Below, piece by piece: positions 12,882 to 25,400 of a stretch of 64,000 bases of DNA. A program made the translations under genes and the position numbers. Source of the DNA: Siphonodentalium dalli (lineage: Eukaryota > Mollusca > Scaphopoda > Gadilida > Siphonodentaliidae); assembly GCA_032622095.1 (NCBI GenBank), contig CP136066.1, forward strand, positions 171,675,164-171,739,163. The letters run 5' to 3'. The notes beneath the pieces are model-generated. The model worked only from the letters and a program-made list of their open reading frames with translations. It was not told the origin of the DNA and searched no databases. How positions within the stretch are numbered: the stretch's first letter is position 1; every line of letters starts with the position of its first letter.

Positions 12882-13984
12882 TACGTGTGTCAACCGGATG
12901 GAGGAGGCCACAACCGGATAACCGTACTATTGATAACGATCATACTATCATCGAAATCATTTACAGAAGTTTAAGTAACGAGAGTAAGTAATAAAAAGCG
13001 ATTTGGACAGTAGATTGTGTATTCATATACCCCACAACACATGTCCGGCGGCTTTTCTAGACATGAAACCAACAACTACACTCTGTCAGTCTGCGAATCA
13101 CTTGCTACACATTCGATGCCAATTTCCTTTGGCGGCCATACATGAAAGGTTGCGAGTCCATGACGTTCTGGCTGCATGCGCACCGCGGCATAAATCAAAG
13201 CAATCAAGTCTAGACTTTTACTACGTCATCAATAGTCTGTCTGTTTTGTTGAAACTGTCCCCCCTTTGTCATTATCATTATTTAACTTTATTTCCTAAAC
13301 ACTGGCTGGGGCTTGTGTAATGAATCACGACGATTTAATTTTGTTTGAATTTGTTTATTAAATAATTGAAGTAACAACGTGAAGCCACTGTGATTAATAC
13401 ATACCTACCTATACCCAAACACAAGTAAACATTACTAAACAACAGTATACCTACCTTCAGTACCTTGTAGTACACATCTTTGGGCTAATCATGCCAGGAT
13501 ATACATGTACACGAGGAATGAACTATATTTTGTCGCGGAAGGTTTTGTAAGCAAGCGTTGTTGATGCGGAACTCCCGTAAACATCGATATACTAGTGACC
13601 ACAAACGATTGCTCTATCACAAAACATCAGGAAGTGGGAATTATTGTGCACTACTAATATATATTATATTTTAGTTTGTTTGGGCTCAAAACTGAATTAA
13701 TTTATACACATTTACCACTATTTGATCGCCGTAACGGGACCGCATTGTACGACCAAGACATCGTTTGTGATCGCATGTATATCGACGTTTCCGGGACGCG
13801 TAATCAACACTTGTTTTGCCGATATAGTGACCAGTGTATTCAATCTTGTACTTACGGTAATGATGGTCGCGGTTATCCGGTTGTGATGACCGCGGTTAAC
13901 CGGTTATGAAAAAACCCCAACCGTCCCAGCACTAAAGACCGCTACAGGAGTAATAAAATTACTTGACCATGGTAGCACCTGGAT

Positions 13985-14254
13985 CTTAAGTATTACCAGA
14001 ATTGGTTCCTGCACTGAAATATCTACAGATACAGATCATTCATCAAACAATTAAATCTGGACAAATTCCTTCTCATTTAAAAATGGCAAGGGTCGTACCC
14101 ATCTACAAAAAGAATGATAAAACTAATCCAAGTAATTATGGACCAGTCTCTACCCTAAGTGTGGTGTCAAAGGTCTGTAAAGGTTGTAATTAAACAGATG
14201 AAAAAATATCTGTCTAATGTTGGCATTCTGTATGAGTTTCAGTCAGATTTTAGG
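13985..14254 (+). pseudogene. LINE reverse-transcriptase fragment, part 1 (CR1-like)
   Basis: Translation gives an RT fingers segment (IHQTIKSGQIPSHLKMARVV, then PIYKKNDKTNPSNYGPVS), continued after a small frameshift by MKKYLSN...YEFQSDFR. This is typical of CR1/Rex-type LINEs. The homology stops at about 14254 and resumes near 15037, so this piece and the next are one element split by an insertion. Confidence 0.8.
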
Positions 14255-14291
14255 TAAGGTTTTTCGACTGAGTGAATTCGATTTACAGAGG

Positions 14292-15044
14292 CCTTCGATT
14301 ATGAGGAGTGCGATCGCGCTCGCGCACCATAGCACGCCTGAAATTAAATCTTGGCGAGTAATTAATCACACTCTTCGGCGATATTCGTCGCACGATTGAA
14401 AAAGGGTTAAACCGCAGCATCGGCAGTGTTAATGCCGTGTGACCCATTTGATTTTGCAAGCGTCGCGCTTCGGATTGAGTTGAATTTTCTAGTCCAGGAG
14501 ATCAGTTGACCTCACCACTATGGTGTACAGTAAGCAGTCGGCACCCGGCATTTGATGTGCCGCCCACTGTTCCACATGTGACGTCGATCATCGGCACAGG
14601 GAGTACGTGACGTGATTATCTGAGCTTGCAGAAAAAATGAATGAAATGTTGCTACATGGTGTCGTGTCGGGCCTATCCAGTCGGCAGTCGGCACCCTTTG
14701 ATGCGTCCTTTGTCACGTGATATCAATCACTCAGTTATCGGAGAATTGTAGCCACCACACAAGCTAACTGTCGGTAAACTGTATCAGATTCTAATCTTTC
14801 AACCGATAATGGCGGAGGATGGAAATACTGTCCAGTTAAAAACCTTCATTAATTGGAACCTAGGACCCGTTATCGGATGAAGAATACATGTGTACAAGAT
14901 GAATCACAATGATGATAAAAATTGATTGAATTTTTAGTCTTCGTACATTATTTTATACCCCCGAAATATCCACCAAAATCACACGTCTGGGTTTCAGGTT
15001 AGGCGAGTGACCAATCACACTCCTGCATTTTACAGAATCGAAGG
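14292..15044. mobile_element. TIR element inserted in the CR1-like LINE
   Basis: CCTTCGATT at 14292 is inverted as AATCGAAGG ending at 15044. Subterminal AGGAGTGCGAT and ATCACACTCCT motifs are also inverted with respect to each other. The insertion interrupts the RT frame between FQSDFR and LTDYIREQMDKG. The interior is non-coding, with repeated GTCGGCACCC and CACGTGA motifs. Confidence 0.6.
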
Positions 15045-15323
15045 ACTGTTTACCTCACTGATTATATCCGAGAACAAATGGATAAAGGCAATTACCTGTA
15101 CACTTGAATGATTTTAATAGATCTACAAATGGCATTTGACATGGTATACCACCATCCCGTTATAATTTTGGTTAAATTACTTTCTATGGGCTTTAATGAT
15201 AACACCATCTCCTGGTTTAGATCTTATCTTATGAATCGAACACAAGTCACTTACATTAATGGGACCTACTCCGCAAGCAGATTACATGTGGCGTCCCTCA
15301 GGGCTCAATACCAGGCACTTTAT
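15045..15323 (+). pseudogene. LINE reverse-transcriptase fragment, part 2 (CR1-like)
   Basis: Reads LTDYIREQMDKGNY, then DLQMAFDMVYHH (palm aspartate motif) and WFRSYLMNRTQVTYINGTYS, which are standard CR1-type RT motifs in the expected order. An in-frame stop precedes MILIDLQ. The YADD region is missing: at about 15323 the sequence switches to a family-D tandem-core repeat. Confidence 0.8.
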
Positions 15324-15965
15324 TAGCTCAACTTAACGAAGTCAAGTTTGAGTTATTGCCATGGGTTGGTGTCCGTCCAACTATGCTTCCATCCATTCAT
15401 CAAATTTCATATGGGTGTTCGGGGTGACCTCTAGATGGGAGCCATCGATTATTTCCGAAATTTGTTAAAAAATATGGCCGCCAACATCCATCTTGGATTT
15501 CAAATTTTAATCCATCGCTGCAGCCCGCAGTTTTATTAGAGAATTGTATTGAAAATTTGCAGGCATGATTTGGATCACCTCCAGATGGGAGCTATCAAAT
15601 TTGAAAAAATTTCAATGAAAAACATGGCCTCTGGCAGCCATCTTCGATTTTACAATTTTTACTCTTTGCATGATTAAATCCTTTACCACACCCTATAGTC
15701 TGCATCCCTCATTCAATTGTCACCAAACATCATATGGATCTTCAGGGCGACCTCTAGATTGATTGGAGCCATTAATTTTTTTTTTTAATTCCTCACAAAA
15801 CATGGCCGCCAGCAGCCATCTTAAATTCTTGGATTTCCAATTTGAATCCATTGCCACACTATGCTGCCCACATTTATTGGAGTATTGTTTTGAAAATTTA
15901 CAGGCATGTTTAGGATCACCTCTAGATAAGAGCTATCAAAGTCCCATTGTCACACTGTAACAGTT
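15324..15965 (+). mobile_element. Decayed family-D tandem-core element (3' end lost)
   Basis: Starts TAGCTCAACTTA with the hairpin partner AGTTTGAGTTATTGCCATGG, then diverged core units with AACATGGCCGCCAGCAGCC motifs, as in the better copies at 32.06 and 40.58 kb. It directly interrupts the LINE. The 3' hairpin of the family is absent. Confidence 0.7.
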
Positions 15966-16310
15966 CCCTGTCAATAATTTAAATAAACTATAAATTGTAA
16001 AATTGGAACAGTTGTGCACCTTTGTATTCAAATCCACATTGTCAATTTAGGAACTGTCCTGGGAACAATGTGATGTTATGTCGAGGGATTTGGATTTTCA
16101 AAATCCAAATGTGCAAACAGTTTCTTGGACTGTTCTTGGTGCTTACAGATTACATCCTGGTGTTCTACTGTCGCAAATATACAATAAAGCGGATTTAAAT
16201 ACACCCATAATAATTACTATTTGTTTACCTGTCAATTAGAACTTTAAGTTTTGGGGTCTTTGCTTTAGTTTCACTTCAGCTGATTTTCATATACCATGTT
16301 TCTGTTACAG
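15966..16310. other. Upstream region of the ZNF106 homologue
   Basis: No repeat boundary or separate gene recognised. It ends with a good acceptor (TTTCTGTTACAG at 16299-16310), which suggests that a 5' UTR intron ends here and that the promoter lies further upstream, unidentified. Confidence 0.4.
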
Positions 16311-16463
16311 AAATAGCTAATGTTCTGAAATTGGAAAATAAAGAAACATCCAGCCCTGGATATAGAGTATATGTACATGTACATATCTAGGATGGCAAAA
16401 TCGAACAAAGAAGAAATGAGTCTGAAATGTGACTTGTGCCGAATTTCGTACACAACAAAAGAG
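16311..16463 (+). CDS. ZNF106: ZNF106 exon 1 (5' UTR end plus first half of zinc finger 1)
   Basis: Coding from 16392: MAKSNKEEMSLKCDLCRISY..., with both zinc-ligand cysteines of finger 1. The donor GAG|GTAAGT follows 16463, phase 0. A polypyrimidine-AG acceptor at 16310 and a TGA in frame at 16326 suggest that the exon begins with a short 5' UTR. Coding part 72 nt. Confidence 0.85.
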
Positions 16464-19400
16464 GTAAGTCCAAAGCTAAGTACATTAATTAATGCTTGAT
16501 TTTTTGTAAATTTTTGGTTGCCAGAAGCAGGCCTGCAAATTGGAGGCAAATGGTCATTCATTCAGTTAACCTGGAGATTACCTAAAATGAAAATGTCCTA
16601 TATATGTTCTCTTCACTCGATCATTGATAAGTTTCCACAAAAGGTTTAAAAGCCCAACATTATTTATTAATCCCAATCATTATATTGTTGACATTTGTCC
16701 CAATCATGTTAAAAAGATTATCTATTAAATCCCAAAACCATAGTGTACATAGCACTGCATAAAACCATAGTGTACATAGCACTGCATAAAAGTGCACTAT
16801 TACAGAACTTTCAACTAAAACCTAGTTTCCTCTGCAGTTTCACAAAGTATAAGACCAAAATCATCATACGTGAAAAATTTCTGGCAAATATCGAGTAAAA
16901 CACATTTGAGGGGCATGACGACAAATTAATTTATGCACAGGGTCATAATATACAGTGTCTATGATTAGTAATTATACCCCCACTTTCGAAGAAAATGGTG
17001 GGTATACTGGATTGACTGCGTCTGTCCGTCACACTTTCTCCCTCTGAGTCCGTCCGTCCGACCTCATAACTCGAACAACTATGAACCGATTTCAATAATT
17101 TTTTGCATGCAATCTCCTTAGGACCGCCTCTCCACATGATGCTAATTGCAGTGCGGTCCGACTTTCTTTTTTTTAAGTTACGCCTTACTTTTCGACTTAC
17201 ATGTATTTTCACTTAGAAAATTCTGTCCGACTTAATAACTTTAACAAATATGAACCGATTTCAATAATTTTTGGTATACATGCTTCTCACAACACCCTCT
17301 CTACATGATGCCGCTCAGGGTTGGCTCGGACTGTTTTTCCTAACATTACACTTCATTTTCGACTTATTTTGACTTAGAAAATTAGGAAGTTGGGTTTACG
17401 GATAATGCGGGTTGAATTTGCCATGGTGGGGTTATGCTAGCACGCGAGTGCACACCTCTTGTTTCTGTATGAATTATGTATATATGAAATACACCACTGT
17501 AAGGCCAAAAAAAAGAAGTATTTTGGTTCTCGGGCAATTTTTTTTTCAAATCAATGAGGGAGGAAGGGATTTATTTTAATTTTTTTCTGCGCATAGTAAG
17601 CATGGACAAAGATACCTTCCTCTGTCTAGTAATAACCAGAAATGTAGAGGGAACTGTTATGCATATAAACTCATTTAGTCTTACATAAAAATTACATTGT
17701 ACTACCAGTGTATGATTGGGATTACCTAACATTATATAATCCCCCTGACATTAACTACTGTTATTGTTGTCTAAAAACTGATACCTCTCCATTCCAATAT
17801 GTGATCCTGAATTTAGTACTGTGCCTTTCAATTGTATAAAGTTACAATTAGTGTAAGTTAGTTCACAATGACTAATTGTAAGAAGAGCATGAGGATCAGC
17901 TAATCATTTTCTTAATTGTAGTCGTCTACTTCATGTTGTAAGCCTGCAAGTCACTTTTAACACATTACATGTTAGAGCTCAATGCACACTAATAGTTAGG
18001 GAGCCAGGAGGGTTTTAATTACACTATCGCGCAAGGAAGGTTTGATGCTCTCGATTTGTTGGCGGTGATAGACCATTACGGAAAACCAAATTCTTAAGTT
18101 GCGCATTCCTGGCATTCCAAAACCCCCAAAATGACTTTTAATTACACTATCGCGCAAGTCCACCATCTCTACATTGAATACTCTACTATGTTCACTGATC
18201 ATAAAAACACAACTTAAGAATGCAAATTTCCTGGCGTTTTCAAATAAGAAGGGGTCCTCTAGGGGGGGGCCAAAAATGTAAAAATTTCACTTTTAATTAC
18301 ACAATCACGCAAGTCCACCATTTTTTTCAGGAATAGTCTACTGTATTCACTGATCATAAAAACACAACTTAAGAACGGAAATTTCCTGGCGTTTTCAAAT
18401 AAGAAGGGGTCTTCTATGTGGACCCAGAAATGTCAAAATTTCACTTTTAATTACACAATCGCGTAAGTCCACCATTTTTTCCTGGAATAGTCTACTGTAT
18501 TCACTGATCATAAAAGCACAACTTAAGAACGCAAATTTCCTGGCGTTTACAAATAAGAAGGGGTCCTCTAGGGGGGGGGGGGGGGCCAAAAATGTCAAAA
18601 TTTCACTTTTAATTACACAATCGCGCAAGTCCACCATTTTTTCATGAAATGGTATACTGTATTCACTGATCATAAAAACACAACTTAAGAACGCAAATTT
18701 CCTGGCGTTTTCAAATAAGAAGGGGTCCTCAAGGAGGGCCAAAAATGTCAAAATTTCACTTTTAATTACACAATCGCGCAAGTCCACCATTTTTTTTTCA
18801 GGAATAGTCTACTGTATTCACTGATCATAAAAACACAACTTAAGAACGACATTTCCTGGCATTTTCAAATAAGATGGGGTCTTCTATGGGGACCCAAAAA
18901 TGTCAAAATTTCACTTTTAATTACACAATCGCGCAAGTCCACCATTTTTTCCTGGAATAGTCTACTGTATTCACTGATCATAAAAGCACAACTTAAGAAA
19001 GCAAATTTCCTGATCATAAAAACACAACTTAAGAACGCAAATTTCCTGGCGTTTTCAAATAAGAAGGGGTCTTCTGGGGGGGGGGGGACCAAAAATGTCA
19101 AAATTTCACTTTTAATTACACAATCGCGCAAGTCCACCATTTTTTTCAGGAATAGTCTACTGTATTCACTGATCATAAAAGCGCAACTTAAGAAAGCAAA
19201 TTTCCTGGCGGTTTTTAACTAAGAAGGGGAGAAAGGGTCTTCTGTGGGGGGGGGGGGGGGGGCAAAATGTCAAAATTTCACTTTTAATTACACAATCGTG
19301 CAAGTCCACCATTTTTTTCAGGAATAGTCTACTGTATTCACTGATCATAAAAAGCGCAACTTAAGAAAGCAAATTTCCTGGCGTTTTCAACTAAGAAGGG

Positions 19401-22400
19401 GAGAAGGGGTCTTCTGGGGGGTGGGGGGCAAAAATGTCAACATTTCACTTTTAATTACACAATCGTGCAAGTCCACCATTTTTTTCTGGAATAGTCTCCT
19501 GTATTCACTGATCATAAAAACACAACTTAAGAACGGAAATTTCCTGGCGTTTTCAAATAAGATGAAGTCCATGGGTGGTACAACAGACATATGTAGTTCT
19601 TTGTGTGACAATATATAAGCATGTAGTAACTCAAGATTAAAACATGGCATACAGAATTGAAACATATTCTTGTTTCAAAATAAAAAAAAAACATGATTCA
19701 CCTTGAACACTAAAGCTTTGTGGAATAATTGCGCTTGGTATTAATTGTCAATATCTTAGAACATAAACACGGAAAGCTTCATTAAGCAATGAGCTCGGCA
19801 TCTATTGACAATGAATGTATATTTATGGGCCAATTTCGTCATCAGTGTCGGAGTCATACCAGTACACGTTCATCGTCCGTATCACCATTGTCACATTCCG
19901 GTTGTTCTGGGATTACTGACTCTGGCATCTGTGGCCCCGTCGAACCAGATAAATAGCCCTGTCAATTTTCTGACGCAAAAACAGAATTGCAAGGCGGAAT
20001 ACTACTACTGTCCATTCCTTTCAGCTTTGATAACGGTCGGTTTTCATTCTTAGGCCCAAAAGCTTTCTCGAACACATTGAATCTGTATTCGTTAATTGGG
20101 ATGGGTTTGCAGGCACCATATAGCGTACATGTATACTCTTCAGGCGCCTCGTACATTTCTTCTGAAACAGATCATGCAAATGCTTCAGAATATCGATCAT
20201 CGGATCAAGAAGAGCAAAAGGGCGTTTATTGCCCTTCTGAGCAAAATAGGCCGTATAATCGCACCCTCTGTAGGAGTGAAATGCTGGCAGCGCAGAACAG
20301 ATGGTTTCTCCTATTTCCTCAGACACAGCTGAAACGTTCACGTAGCGTCTGCTACCACGTCCAGTTGTACCAACATCCATCCAGATAATAGATTTAACTG
20401 TATGTATGTGATGCAATAGAAAAATACGAGTATATCTGTGTCCGCAGCTCGTACTACGATGTTACCAACTGGTATTTCATGATCAACATCCACCATTTGT
20501 AGACAAACATTGTGTCTGCCTCCGGATGAACACAATACAGACTTTACACGGTCTGCTTCTCGACATTGCCACCGACAACAATAAACTCCACATAATCTTC
20601 GTCAAAGCCAAGGTGTATTCCCTGTCGACAAAGACATGTGTGTGGTGTGAAGAAGAACAATATTTGGCAAAATATCGAGGCAGCTGTTTCTTGAAAGATG
20701 TAGATTTCAATGCTTTAGACACATCTTTAGGGATCAACTGCTCAGGACCGGTTATCACGTATGTGACCTGCATGCTCAGCACCTTCGCGTTCTCGTTCAC
20801 AGTCCTTGATGGAAGGTTCCACATATGTGTCGAACACCACGTCGATTCATTTGGACTTTAGGTTTAAAAGTATGTGAAGCACGACACGAGAGAGTCAACC
20901 ATCTGTCGGGGGTAAAGCCGACGGTAAGCCTTGCAGCAGGAATGACGATGTGAACATCTACGAATTCTGGAGTCCCATCGTCAATGACCTTCCCCTCGAG
21001 CAATGGGAATAATGAACTCTTGTCCGTGTGAGCCATTGTACCGTCAGTCTTGCAGATAGAGAGTGGTACCGATGTCAATGGGAATTGAAGAAGGAATACT
21101 ATGTCAACTGCACGCTTAGTTGCAAGGATTGCTATTTTCCCCCAGCATATCCCTCGTGCAGCGGAGCTCTTTATCATCGTTAAATCGTCGTGCTTCTGTT
21201 TGCCAACTTTCTTTATTGTTAATAAGGAATCGCTAATTTCAGTACTGGCACATTGGCCTGCACGTTCAAGAGGGCGTCTGTTTCCAGAGTAAATGGATAT
21301 GCGTTACCCTGTATACAGATGAGAAGCTTGTTGGGGTCACCATTGTCACGATCAATCCTACTGTCAGTCAGTTCAGCTCGGACATCATATAGTTGTATGT
21401 AGTCCACATAGTTCAAATACAGCGCTGATAAGTGCGGCTCTACTTCCCTTTGTCACACTCCAGCACGATTTAGTGAAGGAATGTACGGATGATCCAGATC
21501 GCTTTGAGAGGCCGATCTCCAGAAATAAACTGAAAACCTTCTCAAACGAGGGCGCGAAAAATTGTTGTTAAAGAGCTCCACCACACGAGGGATATGCTGG
21601 GAAGACTAGCAACCCTTGCAATTAAACGTGAAGATGACATAGAACTCCTTCTTCATTCCCCATTGACATCGGTACCCACGCTCTATCTGCCATCGTCGAT
21701 GGCAATTTCCTGCTGCTCTGCCTACCGCCGGCTTTACCCCCGACATATGGTGGACTCTCCCATGTCGTGCTTCACAAGCTATTAAACCTAACGTCCAAGC
21801 GAATGGAAGTGGTGTTCGACACATGCATACGTGGAACTTCCACCCAGGACTGTGAACGAGAATGCCGAGGTGCTGAGCAGGTCAAATACATGATAACCGG
21901 TCCTGAGCAGTTGATCCCTAAATATGCGTCTAAAGCATTGAAATCTACATCTTTCAAAAAGCAGCTGCAGCATGCCTCGATTTTTTGCCAAAGATTGGTC
22001 TTCTTGACACCACACACATGTCTTGGTCGACAGGGAAGTGTACCTCGGCTTTGACGAAGAGTGTGTGAAGTTTGCTGTTGTCGATGGCAGTGTCGAGAAG
22101 CAGACCATGCAAGTCTGTATTGTGATCATCCTGAGGCAGACACAAGGGTTTGTCTACACATGGTAAATATTGGTCATGAAATACCCATTGGTAACATCGT
22201 AGTACGAGCTGCGGACACAGATTTACTCGTAATTCTATTGCATCACATACATGTACATACATTTAAATATGTTATCTGGATGGACGTTGGTACAACTGGA
22301 CTTGGTAACAGACGCTACTTGAACGTTTCAGCTGTGTCTGGGGAAATAGGAGAAACCATCTGTTATGCGCTGCCAGCATTTCACGTCTACATCGGGTGCG

Positions 22401-25400
22401 ATTATACGGCCGATTTTGCTCGGAAGGGCAAGAAACGACCTTTTGCTTCTCTGTAGATCGCGACGATCGATATCCTGAAGCATTTGCAGACTTGGTCTCA
22501 GGATCTGTTTCAGACGAAACGTACGAGATGCTTGAAGAGTATACATGTACGTTATATGGTGCCCGCAAACCCATCCCAATTAACGAATACAGATTCAAAG
22601 TTTTGAGAAAACTTTTGGGCCGAAGGATGAAAACCGACCGTTGTCAAAACTGAAAGGACTGAGGGAGTAGTATTCCGCCTTGCAAGTCTGGTGTGCCTCA
22701 GAAAATTGACAGGGCTAAGTATATGGCTAATATGTGGCATGCTGTGGTTGATAACAGTCTGCCCAATGATCCTGGGAGTGAATGGGAACTTGCTGATGTG
22801 TCGTATTGGATCATCTGGTTCGATGGGCCGCATTTTCCAAAGTCAGTAATCCCAGAACAACCGGAATGTGACAACGATGATACGGACGATGAACGTGTAC
22901 CTGGTTGTGCTGATGACTCCGACACTGATTACGAAATGGACCCATAGATATACATTTATTGTCAATAGATGCCGAGCTCAATAGCTTAATGAAGCTTTCC
23001 GTGTTTATGTTTTATGATCTTGACAATTAATACCAAACGTAATTGTTCCAAGAAACTTTAGTGTTCATTTTGTAAATTATTTTTTTTATTTTTAAACAGG
23101 AATATGTTTCACTTCTGTATGCCATGTTTTAAGCTTGAGTTACTAAATGACTATATATTATCACACAAAGAACTACATATATGTGGGTTTTTTGTACCAC
23201 CTATATATGGACCTCTTCTTATTTGAAAACGCCAGGGAATTTGCTTTCTTAAGTTGTGTGTTTATGATCAGTGGACATAATAGACTATTCCAGGTAAAAA
23301 TGGTGGACTTGCGCGATTGTGTAAATAAAAGTGAAATTTTAACATTTTTGGGTCCCCCTAGAAGACCCCTTCTTATATGAAAATGCCAGGAAATTTCCGT
23401 TCTTACGTTGTTTTTATGATCAGTGAATACAGGAGACTACTCCAGGAAAAAATGGTGGACTTGCACGATTGTGTAATTAAAAGTGAAATTTTTGTCTCCC
23501 CCCCCCCCTCCCGCTAGAAGACCCCTTCTTATTTGAAAACGCCAGGATATTTGCGTTCTTAAGTTGCGTTTTTATTATCAGTGAATACAGTAGACCATTT
23601 CAGGAAAAAATGGTGGACTTGCGCGATTGTGTAATTAAAAGTGAAATTTTGACATTTTTGGTCCCCCCCCCCCCCCAGAAGACCCCTTCTTATTTGAAAA
23701 CGCCAGGAAATTTGCGTTCTTAAGTTGTGTTTTTATGATCAGGAAATTTGCTTTCTTAAGTTGTGCTTTTATGATCAGTGAATACAGTAGACTATTCCAG
23801 GAAAAAATGGTGGACTTACGCGATTGTGTAATTAAAAGTGAAATTTTGACATTTTTGGGTCCCCATAGAAGACCCCATCTTATTTGAAAATGCCAGGAAA
23901 TGTCCGTTCTTAAGTTGTGTTTTTATGATCAGTGAATACAGTAGACTATTCCTGAAAAAAAATGGTGGACTTGCGCGATTGTGTAATTAAAAGTGAAATT
24001 TTGACATTTTTGGCCCTCCTAGAGGACCCCTTCTTATTTGAAAACGCCAGGAAATTTGCGTTCTTAAGTTGTGTTTTTATGATCAGTGAATACAGTATAC
24101 CATTTCATGAAAAAATGGTGGACTTGCGCGATTGTGTAATTTTGACATTTTTGGGTCCCCCTAGAAGACCCCTTCTTATTTGAAAACGCCAGGAAATTTC
24201 CGTTCTTCAGTTATGTTTTTATGATCAGTGAACATAGTAGAGTATTCATTGTAAAGATGGTGGACTTGCGCGATAGTGTAATTAAAAGTCATTTTTGGGG
24301 TTTTGGAGGGCCATCTGGCCCCTAAACGCCAGGAATGCGCAACTTAAGAATTTGGTTTTCCATAATGGTCTATCACCGCCAACAAATCGAGAGCATCAAA
24401 CCTTCCTTGCGCGATAGTGTAATTAAAACCCTCCTGGCTCCCGAACTATAATATTCAACACATATCTGCTATGGATATGGTTTTTTTTGTTGTTTTTTTT
24501 TTTCAAATTATTTTCAAAGTTTTTTTGTCATAACATCAGGCATTGCAATAAAAAGGCCTAATGCGGCCCTTTTTATTCAATGCGGTGGGGCCTGAGAACC
24601 AAAAGCTTTTTTTTTTTGCCCTAATAATTGATAATTGTACCAAAAATACAAATGAATGAAAATGAAGTGATGTGAAAACAGGTTGTGCAAAAGTTCTTGT
24701 AACCTACATGGGTTACCAAGGCACAAACTAGACGAACCAAAAATAGGTTACACAAAATTATAATTTGTTTTGGCTTTCAGAAGAGGGCCCAAATCATAAT
24801 CTAGTCATAGAAATAACAAACACAGCATTGACCGATTAAAATACATCAAAGAATTCTGCCTTTTTGTCATGTTGCATGTGCATGCTCGCAAGGAGTACTT
24901 GCGTCGAAATATCAAAGATTGTATTGATGATGTTGTCTCTTTCACTTTAGTGTTTGTTTTTATTACAATGAATGAATGTTTGAGGCACAGCATAAGTAGT
25001 ACTTGCATATCCACTAAACCAAGATTGTGAGACCTGCACCTTCTTGTGTGCAGCTTCTCAATTCCAGATGCGCCTCAAAATCTAAGAACTGACAGCATAG
25101 TTGCTTATGTTCATTTCAGAGAACATTTGTATGCAACAGTATTCTAGTACCAGTATGCAGTTACTAGTTCATCAATTAAAGTAATGCCCTAAATAATCGA
25201 CTCCTTAACCACAGCAGAATTATGGGTAATTTTTCAGGATTTAGTCAGAAATATGGCTTATTGCCATTCATTGGAAAGCTTTCACTGAGAGCTTTCCGAT
25301 GAATGGCAACAAGTCATATTTCCGACTAAATCCTGAAAAATTACCCATAATTCTGCTGTGGTTAAGAAGTCGATTATTTAGGGCATTACTGTATGTATCG

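Larger units (their letters stand above)
11128..13934. mobile_element. hAT-like DNA transposon with 8-bp target-site duplication
   Basis: The element starts TAGTGCTGGGATGG and ends CCGTCCCAGCACTA, inverted copies, and is flanked on both sides by AAGACCGC (11120-11127 and 13935-13942). An 8-bp duplication and these termini fit the hAT superfamily. The right subterminal region has alternating CGGTTATCCGG and CGGTTAACCGG motifs. No hAT transposase or BED finger is recognisable in its 2.8 kb, so it is non-autonomous or gutted, and it appears to carry a nested element. Confidence 0.85.
17993..24448. mobile_element. 6.46-kb inverted-repeat transposon (Academ-like candidate)
   Basis: The ends TAGTTAGGGAGCCAGGAGGG and CCCTCCTGGCTCCCGAACTA are inverted copies with TAA directly repeated outside (17990-17992 and 24449-24451), a likely 3-bp target duplication. 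The symmetry runs inward for about 3 kb per side: mirrored tandem arrays (about 18.0-19.55 kb and 23.2-24.45 kb), then mirrored AT-rich segments, then two head-to-head copies of a nuclease-like gene around a 0.4-kb spacer (about 21.17-21.57 kb). Arms are clearly diverged, with separate indels and frameshifts, so this is not an assembly mirror. XPG-like motifs and a 3-bp duplication recall Academ elements; that superfamily call is inference. Confidence 0.8.
17502..24622. mobile_element. TIR element (family I) split by the 6.46-kb inverted-repeat transposon
   Basis: The left end AGGCCAAAAAAAAGAAG, followed by TTTTGGTTCTCGGGC, is inverted at about 24588-24622 (GCCTGAGAACCAAAAGC then a T-run and GCCCT). 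A related pair of ends bounds 56921-58332. Without the nested insert this copy would be about 0.66 kb. Confidence 0.55.

Noticed and set aside
18395-19665. Minus-strand ORFs of 60-131 codons with a repeated peptide (MVDLRDCVIKSEIL type)
   Set aside because: They are translations of the tandem-array unit; they break wherever the G-run length changes and have mirror images in the other arm.
18395-24183. CRISPR-like array of spaced repeats
   Set aside because: Units are about 155 bp without unique spacers, mirrored in opposite orientation, in a eukaryotic transposon; not CRISPR.
17993-24448. Assembly artefact (false mirror joining of a read or haplotype)
   Set aside because: The arms differ by many substitutions, a 100-bp deletion, different unit numbers and different frameshifts, and the element has inverted ends with a TAA duplication.
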